Shown: positions 1 to 4,961 of the stretch, in pieces
Layout of the letters: the number at the start of each line of letters is the position of its first letter
Numbering within the stretch: position 1 is the first letter of the stretch
Assembly: GCA_029881635.1 (NCBI GenBank)
Contig: JAOUMG010000057.1
Coordinates: 1-8,412 of the forward strand
Reading direction: 5' to 3'
Origin: Paracoccaceae bacterium
Lineage (GTDB): Bacteria; Pseudomonadota; Alphaproteobacteria; Rhodobacterales; Rhodobacteraceae
Length of the DNA: 8,412 nucleotides
Notes under the pieces: model-generated
Told to the model about the DNA's origin: nothing
The model's database searches: none
The model's input: only the letters and a program-made list of their open reading frames with translations
Made by a program: the position numbers and the translations under genes

Positions 1-420
1 CTGTCCGTCCTTCTCGGCCTGTGCAATCATCCGACGCGCAGTCATCTGGCTTAACCTAAGCGATGTCATCAGGTTCTTGCGCAAAAGTGTCTCGATCACT
101 TCATCGTCAGGGTTCAATGGATCAGAGGTAGCGATCTCACGGCTGGCATTGACCAGAATATCAATGCGGTCGAAGGCATCCACCGTCGCTGAAAGCAGAT
201 TGGCCATTGTCAGTTTCTGACACAAATCGCCGCCGAAAAATCTTATTGGGCTGTCATCATCGTCGGCTTCTTCGCCTATTTCAGCGGCCAATCGCGCTTC
301 GTCGCTGTCGGCAAACACAACCCTCGCCCCCCGGTCGACAAAATTGCGGGCAATGGCCAGACCCAGACCATTGGCGGCACCAGTGACGATGGCGGTTTTA
401 CCAGCGATAGATAGTGTCAT
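1..420 (-). CDS. SDR family oxidoreductase, 3' part cut off by the window edge
   Basis: This is the N-terminal 140 residues of a short-chain dehydrogenase/reductase, beginning at the ATG at 418-420 and leaving the window at base 1. The Rossmann dinucleotide-binding motif is TGAANGLG at residues 13-20. An acidic residue at the end of the second strand (VVFAD, D38) favours NAD over NADP in this family. A conserved-type Asp lies in GGDL (D65). The usual NNAG motif after strand four is replaced by VNAS (residues 90-93). The catalytic Ser-Tyr-Lys region would lie beyond the edge, so activity and substrate cannot be judged. It lies 42 nt downstream of the methyltransferase gene on the same strand and may share its transcript. 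No strong Shine-Dalgarno sequence is visible before the ATG. The family call is firm; the function is unknown. Confidence 0.88.
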   Translation of the reverse strand, partial: MTLSIAGKTAIVTGAANGLGLAIARNFVDRGARVVFADSDEARLAAEIGEEADDDDSPIRFFGGDLCQKLTMANLLSATVDAFDRIDILVNASREIATSDPLNPDDEVIETLLRKNLMTSLRLSQMTARRMIAQAEKDGQ

Positions 421-462
421 GCAGGTTCCAGACTTGATTCTGTTTGGGCAGACTAGATGAAA

Positions 463-1485
463 TTACCGCCGACGGCGAGATATCGGGATCGCTTTGGGCG
501 ATGCCTGGGGATGGGATGCGCGCAAAACTTTGAACCCGGCGTCTTTTGTAACCTCTGAGACATCACGAAACATTTCTGCCAAAACAGTTTCATAGGGCAA
601 ATGGCGATTGGCGACCAGGATCAGAACCCCAGAAGGACTGAGCATCTTCGCGGCAGCGCGAATAAAATCTGCGCCCAAGGCAGGATCAGCCGCCCGGCTG
701 GTATGAAAGGGCGGATTGGTGATCACAAAGTCAAACTTTTCAGCAGGCTTGAAGCGGGTGGCATCCGCCCAGTGAAACACCGCCCGTGCATCGGCAACAT
801 TGCGCCGCGCACAGGCAAGAGCGGTATGATCAGCCTCGATCAGATGCAGTTCTTTAACTTTATCCTGTGCCAGTATCTGCGTCGAAAGCCAGCCCCAACC
901 CGCCCCGAGATCTGCAATGCGCCCCGAAAGATCAACCGGCAGAACTGACGCCAGCAAGGCTGAACCGCGATCAACCTTATCGGCCGAGAAAACCCCGGGC
1001 AAAGTGACATATCCCGGTGCCGGAGACAGTTCCGCAGCCGCCCAATCGGCGAATACCTCGCCATCGGGCGCGTCAAATCGAAAGATTTTGCCATGCGCCT
1101 TGGACATTGGCGCAGATATCGGCACGCGCGCGCGGACGTCTTTGATCATGGTCTCAATACCGTCGGTTTTCTGCCCGTCTATCCATATCGGGCCGCCCGG
1201 TTGAACCAATCGTACAGCGTCGGCAACCAGTCCCCGCGCCGCAGCCTTGGCGCGCGGCAGAAATATTACGGCGGCTGAGAAATCGCCGGAACCGATTGAT
1301 GCCAGGACCGAAAATCCCTGCGCGACCAATGCATCGTGATCCGGCCGAAACCCCTGAACGATTGTCACCCTGTCTTTTGGCAGCGCCGACAAATTCACCC
1401 CTGGCCCCGCATTCAAAACCAGAACGCGCCCGGTGACCGGCAAAGCGTCATCACCCTGAAGGGCCAATGAAAGACGTGGGTTCAT
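463..1485 (-). CDS. rsmC: Class I SAM-dependent methyltransferase, RsmC-type 16S rRNA guanine-N2 methyltransferase
   Basis: A 340-residue protein predicted to methylate the exocyclic amine of a guanine in rRNA, using S-adenosylmethionine; in E. coli RsmC the target is G1207 of 16S rRNA. The architecture fits RsmC: an N-terminal half with a degenerate methyltransferase-like fold (VLVLNAGPG, 21-29) and a catalytic C-terminal half. SAM-binding motif I is ADLGAGWGWL (191-200), the acidic motif II residue is E217 in LIEAD, and the catalytic N2-guanine motif is NPPF (257-260) followed by H261. The protein ends in a very basic tail with four Arg. The start ATG at 1483-1485 has only a weak upstream AGG. 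The gene lies 26 nt after clpS and 42 nt before the SDR gene, which suggests co-transcription. RlmG (23S rRNA G1835) shares the same fold and motif, so the exact target base is inferred. Confidence 0.87.
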   Translation of the reverse strand: MNPRLSLALQGDDALPVTGRVLVLNAGPGVNLSALPKDRVTIVQGFRPDHDALVAQGFSVLASIGSGDFSAAVIFLPRAKAAARGLVADAVRLVQPGGPIWIDGQKTDGIETMIKDVRARVPISAPMSKAHGKIFRFDAPDGEVFADWAAAELSPAPGYVTLPGVFSADKVDRGSALLASVLPVDLSGRIADLGAGWGWLSTQILAQDKVKELHLIEADHTALACARRNVADARAVFHWADATRFKPAEKFDFVITNPPFHTSRAADPALGADFIRAAAKMLSPSGVLILVANRHLPYETVLAEMFRDVSEVTKDAGFKVLRASHPQASPKAIPISRRRR

Positions 1486-1511
1486 GGTGAATACCTAGGG
1501 CGCGGAAGCCC

Positions 1512-1832
1512 CTATTCCTTTTCCATCGTACATTGCAGCGGATGTTGATGGCGGCGCGCGAAATCCATCACCTGCGCCACTTTCGTCTCAGCGACCTCAA
1601 AGGAAAATACACCAACGACGGCCAGACCCTTTTTATGTACCGTCAGCATGATCTCAAAAGCCTGCGAGTGACTGAGCCCGAAGAAACGCTCAAGCACATG
1701 CACAACAAACTCCATCGGCGTGTAATCATCATTCAGGATCAGCACCTTGTACAACGGCGGACGCTGTGTTTTCGTACGCGTCTTGGTGGCCAATGACGTA
1801 TCACTGCCAGTGCCCTCTTTGTCGCCGGACAT
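1512..1832 (-). CDS. clpS: ATP-dependent Clp protease adaptor ClpS
   Basis: ClpS binds proteins with destabilising N-terminal residues and hands them to ClpA for degradation by ClpP in the cytoplasm. From the ATG at 1830-1832 the product is 106 residues. It has a flexible, charged N-terminal extension (1-24) followed by the folded core. The N-degron pocket residues are visible: NDDYTPM at 34-40 (N34, D35, D36, T38, M40), V43, M62 and H66. The frame stays open up to 1937, but starts there or at 1880 would add a hydrophobic, cysteine-rich stretch unlike any ClpS, so I chose 1832. No good Shine-Dalgarno sequence precedes this ATG, which is odd. The usual partner gene clpA is not adjacent; rsmC follows after 26 nt. 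The identification is very secure, the start somewhat less so. Confidence 0.95.
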   Translation of the reverse strand: MSGDKEGTGSDTSLATKTRTKTQRPPLYKVLILNDDYTPMEFVVHVLERFFGLSHSQAFEIMLTVHKKGLAVVGVFSFEVAETKVAQVMDFARRHQHPLQCTMEKE

Positions 1833-1986
1833 TATGATGGGGCGTAAAAGCAAACAGCATTCTCCGAAGGAATCGGCCATATGGAAGTAGTAGCCCAATA
1901 TAGTCGCAATGCCGGATGAGAAAAGACTTGCCAGCAATTGAATTGAATATCCGCCCCGAAACCTGCACCATTTGCCCGGAGGTCAC
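1833..1986. promoter_or_regulatory. Divergent intergenic region between clpS and the HAD phosphatase gene
   Basis: These 154 nt separate two divergently transcribed genes and should hold both promoters. On the minus strand a TATATT hexamer (plus-strand 1897-1902) could be a clpS -10 box, giving a leader of roughly 60 nt. The sequence about 17 nt upstream of it is not a convincing -35. On the plus strand I see no clear -35/-10 pair before the HAD gene. I see no tRNA, strong inverted repeat or riboswitch-like structure. Promoter function is inferred from gene orientation. Confidence 0.4.
1978..1982 (+). promoter_or_regulatory. Shine-Dalgarno sequence fixing the HAD gene start
   Basis: GGAGG lies 4 nt before the ATG at 1987. 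It decides in favour of this ATG over an in-frame TTG at 1972, which would put the Shine-Dalgarno sequence inside the coding region. Confidence 0.8.
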
Positions 1987-2685
1987 ATGCCGCAGGTTAG
2001 GTTAGTCGGTTTCGATGCCGACGATACACTTTGGCACAATGAACGGTTTTTCCGTCTTACACAGGACCATTTCGCCGGGCTTCTGGCTGACTATGCCCCC
2101 CGCGATCACCTCGAAGAACGATTGTTGGAGGCTGAACGGCGCAACCTTGGGCACTACGGTTTCGGAGTCAAAGGGTTTATTCTTTCGATGATCGAAACCG
2201 CGATCGAGGTGACTGATGGTCGGGTTCCTGCCTCGATTATCCGGGAGCTTATCAGCGCCGGGCAGGACATGCTGAGCCATCCGATAGAACTTTTGCCCCA
2301 TGCCCGCGCCACGATCGAGGCGCTATCACCCGATTTCAGGATTTTGTTGATCACCAAAGGCGATCTTCTGGACCAGGAGCGCAAACTGGCCCAATCCGGG
2401 CTTGGCGATCTTTTTGACGGCGTCGAAATCGTCTCGCACAAGACTGCTGAGGTTTATGCCGACATTTTCAACCGGCATGGCCATGTGCCGGATCAGGCCA
2501 TGATGGTTGGCAACTCTTTGAAATCGGATGTTTTACCGGTACTGGAGATCGGCGGCTGGGGCGTACATATTCCCCATGATCTGACTTGGGCGCTGGAACA
2601 CCAAACCAGCCCCCGCAATCATTCCAGATTTCACGAAATCATAGACCTCGGCGGATTGACGGAGCTCCTACACAGTATCCCGTGA
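1987..2685 (+). CDS. HAD-superfamily hydrolase (predicted phosphatase, substrate unknown)
   Basis: A 232-residue cytoplasmic protein of the haloacid dehalogenase superfamily, expected to be a Mg2+-dependent phosphomonoesterase. Motif I is DADDT at 10-14, with nucleophile D10 and acid/base D12. The helical stretch after it (about 18-100) is a C1-type cap. Motif II is T123 in LLITKGD, and motif III is K152 in SHKTAE. Motif IV is VGNSLKSDV (174-182), where D181 would bind Mg2+ and the usual first Asp of GDxxxxD is Asn (N176). The overall pattern resembles the YjjG/phosphoglycolate phosphatase-like group (COG1011 type). The ATG at 1987 is supported by GGAGG 4 nt upstream. The gene is divergent from clpS and 194 nt ahead of the carboxypeptidase gene, so the neighbourhood gives no clue to the substrate. 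A general phosphatase or nucleotide/sugar-phosphate phosphatase is possible. Confidence 0.87.
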   Translation: MPQVRLVGFDADDTLWHNERFFRLTQDHFAGLLADYAPRDHLEERLLEAERRNLGHYGFGVKGFILSMIETAIEVTDGRVPASIIRELISAGQDMLSHPIELLPHARATIEALSPDFRILLITKGDLLDQERKLAQSGLGDLFDGVEIVSHKTAEVYADIFNRHGHVPDQAMMVGNSLKSDVLPVLEIGGWGVHIPHDLTWALEHQTSPRNHSRFHEIIDLGGLTELLHSIP

Positions 2686-2879
2686 TCCACTCGATCTGGT
2701 TGCAACCTGCCCGTTGCCCCGCATATCTTGGGTGGCATCCCGGTCACAGTGGATGGCTTGCCGAACATCGGGATCAAACACATTGAAAATAGGGTGTTTT
2801 CTCACTCAATCGCATGTGCTATCGTTTTTTCAATAAATCAAGCCCCGGCAAAAGATCGGGGTAAAGAGGCAGGACTAAG
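2686..2879 (+). promoter_or_regulatory. Intergenic region and leader upstream of the D,D-carboxypeptidase gene
   Basis: This 194-nt gap between two plus-strand genes probably contains the end of the HAD transcript and the promoter of the carboxypeptidase gene. It turns AT-rich from about 2775 to 2840, as promoters in GC-rich genomes often do. TTGAAA at 2783-2788 could be a -35, but no good -10 lies 16-18 nt after it. TGCTATCGT (2817-2825) looks like an extended -10 without a matching -35. No stem followed by a T-run, typical of an intrinsic terminator, is present for the HAD gene. I found no protein gene here. Confidence 0.35.
2843..2861 (+). other. Small GC-rich hairpin in the leader of the carboxypeptidase gene
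   Basis: CCCCG (2843-2847) can pair with CGGGG (2857-2861) around a 9-nt A-rich loop. It sits just upstream of GAGG (2866-2869) and AGGA (2871-2874), the probable ribosome-binding site of the GTG start at 2880. No T-run follows it, so it is not an intrinsic terminator. A role in translation is only a guess, and a 5-bp stem can arise by chance. Confidence 0.3.
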
Positions 2880-4748
2880 GTGAAGAACGTGACCGCTCGT
2901 CTGGGGCAGTACGTCCGTTGTGGATATGTACTGACTGTCATTGCACTGGCCATTCTGGCCATGCCAAATGCGGCTTTGGCTGCACCTTATGCCGATATGG
3001 TGATTGATGCGCGCACTGGTCAGGTGCTGCACGAATCCAATGCCGACACCCGATTGCACCCGGCCTCTCTGACAAAGATGATGACGCTCTACATTGCCTT
3101 CGAGGCGATTGAGCACGGCGAAATATCACTCGACAGCAAGGTCACCATCTCAAAAAACGCCGCCGCTGAACCCCCTTCGAAGCTGGGTTTGAAGGCTGGC
3201 CAACAGATTGCGCTGCGCTATCTCATCCGCGCCGCTGCGGTCAAATCCGCAAATGATGCGGCCACAGCCATTGGCGAAGCCATTGAAGGGTCCGAAGCAG
3301 CCTTTGCCAAGCGCATGAACCGCACGGCCAAAGCGCTGGGAATGACGCGAACCAGCTTTCGTAACGCCCACGGGCTGACCGCCGACGGGCATCTTTCAAC
3401 CGCGCGTGACATGACCATATTGGGTCGTCGCGTATTTTATGACTATCCGCAGTACTACAACCTTTTTTCGCGCCGCTCGGCAGATGCGGGTATTGCAAAG
3501 GTCAATTCTACAAACCGTCGTTTTCTTGACAGCTACAAAGGGGCTGACGGAATCAAGACCGGCTACACCAACCCCGCGGGGTTCAACCTCGTTGCCTCCG
3601 CAGAACGTGGAAACAAGCGCATCATCGCCACTGTTTTCGGTGGCAGATCGACAGCAACACGCAACGCCCGTGTTGCAGAACTGCTCGATATCGGCTTTGG
3701 CAAGGCTCCGCGCCGCGCAACAGTGCAAAAGCCTGCGCTGCCCACCTACATGGCCAGCGCAGAGCCGTTCGATTCTAATTCTCCCGCTGTTTCGGGGATT
3801 GGCACCACTGCCGCCGGCAAAACGCTGCGGTTGACACGCGCCGTCCTCAAAAGCCCGCGGCCGCGCGCGCGCCCAACCGGCAACCCACAACCATCAGAAA
3901 CCCCGAGCGACGCGCTGCTACTGGCGATGCAGGATGATATTGGCGCGGCCCTTGCCGAAGCCATTTCTGCAACGGAACCGGCGCCTGCCCCCGCTGACAC
4001 TCAGATCACCGAAACGGTGACCGTTGCAAATGCGGTTGAGGCCTTGGAATTGACCGGCCCAACAAATCCCGAGAATCCGTCGGTGGCGGAACCTGCCGCC
4101 CCTTTCGCAACCTTCGAGCAAAGCACAGCACCGCAGCCAGAAACGTTGCTGGCGCAGGCTACCTTGGATGAAGCGGTTCCTGAACTTGGTATTTCGGCTG
4201 AGCCCGAAGCAGCCATCGTCGCTTCGGCCACAGCCCCATCAACATCACCCCGCCCGGTTGCGTCACCAAAACGCACGACCAACGCAGCAGCACCTAGTGA
4301 GATGGTTGCTGCCATCGAGCCGGTCATGGCAGAGCCCACCCCGGTCAGCGAAGAAGCACCCGAACCTGCGCCAGTTATCAGTACTGTGGAAGTTATGCCT
4401 GTGGTTAACCAGACCCCGGAACCCAGCCCTGAACAGGTTATTCTCGTCGCCTATGCAACGCCCGAACCAATGGCGGAAAGCCTTGAAACCGTTACCCGTG
4501 TCTCGACCTCGGGCGGACGGGAATGGGCGATCAATGTCGGGCGTTTCAGCAATCGGTACGACGCCGAACGTATGCTGTTGCAGACCGCACTGGTGGAAAT
4601 GAACACTTTGGATGAGGCGCTGCGCAAAGTGGTCAACCGCAAAGGCGGTTTTGACGCGAACTTCGTTGGCATGACGCATGATATGGCCGAACTCGCCTGC
4701 CGCCGCCTCGTGGCACGTCAGACCGAATGCACCTTGATCGGCCCCTGA
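2880..4748 (+). CDS. D-alanyl-D-alanine carboxypeptidase (class C PBP) with C-terminal SPOR-like domain
   Basis: A 622-residue exported peptidoglycan enzyme that removes the terminal D-Ala from pentapeptide stems in the periplasm (DacA/DacF, S11 peptidase family). A basic N-terminus and hydrophobic core form a signal peptide, with likely cleavage after ALA at 32-34. The catalytic motifs are SLTK (63-66, nucleophile S63), SAN (123-125) and KTG (226-228). The catalytic domain ends near residue 275. A low-complexity stretch rich in Pro, Ala, Glu and Thr follows to about 545, and then a domain from 546 to 622 (starting GREWAINVGRF) that resembles SPOR, which binds denuded glycan strands at division sites. 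C607 and C617 could form a disulfide. The GTG start at 2880 has AGGA 5 nt upstream and places the signal peptide correctly. The catalytic call is secure; the SPOR call is good but based on pattern only. Confidence 0.93.
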   Translation: MKNVTARLGQYVRCGYVLTVIALAILAMPNAALAAPYADMVIDARTGQVLHESNADTRLHPASLTKMMTLYIAFEAIEHGEISLDSKVTISKNAAAEPPSKLGLKAGQQIALRYLIRAAAVKSANDAATAIGEAIEGSEAAFAKRMNRTAKALGMTRTSFRNAHGLTADGHLSTARDMTILGRRVFYDYPQYYNLFSRRSADAGIAKVNSTNRRFLDSYKGADGIKTGYTNPAGFNLVASAERGNKRIIATVFGGRSTATRNARVAELLDIGFGKAPRRATVQKPALPTYMASAEPFDSNSPAVSGIGTTAAGKTLRLTRAVLKSPRPRARPTGNPQPSETPSDALLLAMQDDIGAALAEAISATEPAPAPADTQITETVTVANAVEALELTGPTNPENPSVAEPAAPFATFEQSTAPQPETLLAQATLDEAVPELGISAEPEAAIVASATAPSTSPRPVASPKRTTNAAAPSEMVAAIEPVMAEPTPVSEEAPEPAPVISTVEVMPVVNQTPEPSPEQVILVAYATPEPMAESLETVTRVSTSGGREWAINVGRFSNRYDAERMLLQTALVEMNTLDEALRKVVNRKGGFDANFVGMTHDMAELACRRLVARQTECTLIGP

Positions 4749-4791
4749 TCGCTACTAATTGCCCCACCCCTTACCCCGTTGGATTGACCGA
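4749..4791. other. Convergent 3' ends of the carboxypeptidase gene and ccoS
   Basis: Only 43 nt lie between the stop codons of two converging genes. I see no stem-loop followed by a T-run on either strand, so termination here must be Rho-dependent, lie within the opposing gene, or allow overlapping transcripts. Confidence 0.5.
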
Positions 4792-4950
4792 TTACGGCCT
4801 TGGATGGTTATCCCAGTCTTTTGCCAGCAACCTCTGCCCGTCGCCCTCCGGGTCGTCATATTGCCGGTTTCTGAGGGTCCATAGAAATGCCAACAGCCCT
4901 ATTCCGCCCAAAACAAGCGATACAGGGATCAAGTAGGCCAATATCTCCAT
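4792..4950 (-). CDS. ccoS: cbb3-type cytochrome oxidase assembly protein CcoS
   Basis: A 52-residue membrane protein needed for maturation of cbb3 oxidase; in Rhodobacter capsulatus, loss of CcoS leaves the oxidase without its heme and copper cofactors. It starts MEILAYLIPVSLVLGG and has a single transmembrane segment (about 4-25). The family-typical W-x-x-R region follows (WTLRNRQYDDPEGD, 24-37), in which an aromatic and an acidic stretch come directly after the helix. The tail is short and hydrophilic (LLAKDWDN). The ATG at 4948-4950 has a full AGGAGG 5 nt upstream. The gene lies 9 nt after the ccoI stop and is the last of the ccoGHIS cluster, its usual position. Its length matches the family, which is typically about 50 to 60 residues. 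It is too small for many gene finders. Confidence 0.93.
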   Translation of the reverse strand: MEILAYLIPVSLVLGGIGLLAFLWTLRNRQYDDPEGDGQRLLAKDWDNHPRP

Positions 4951-4955
4951 CTTCG

Positions 4956-4961
4956 CCTCCT
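4956..4961 (-). promoter_or_regulatory. Shine-Dalgarno sequence of ccoS overlapping the ccoI stop codon
   Basis: AGGAGG on the minus strand lies 5 nt before the ccoS ATG and overlaps the TAG stop of ccoI (4960-4962). Ribosomes finishing ccoI would therefore pass directly over the ccoS start signal, which suggests translational coupling. Confidence 0.8.

Noticed and set aside
1833..1937. Longer clpS starting at 1937 or 1880
   Set aside because: The added residues are hydrophobic and cysteine-rich, unlike known ClpS N-terminal extensions, and the 1832 start gives the typical length.
2737..2774. ATCCCG and CGGGAT inverted repeat with a 26-nt loop after the HAD gene, considered as a terminator or operator
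   Set aside because: The stem is only 6 bp with a long loop and no T-run follows, so it is compatible with chance.
3396..3890. 164-codon open frame on the minus strand within the carboxypeptidase gene
   Set aside because: It is antisense to the catalytic and linker region of a secure gene, has no recognisable protein pattern, and is rich in Arg, Cys and Gly as expected from GC-biased shadow frames.
4749..4960. Search for an FNR/FixK-type box (TTGAT-N4-ATCAA) near the cco cluster
   Set aside because: No such palindrome was seen in the intergenic regions of the window; any oxygen-responsive promoter would lie upstream of ccoG, beyond the right edge.
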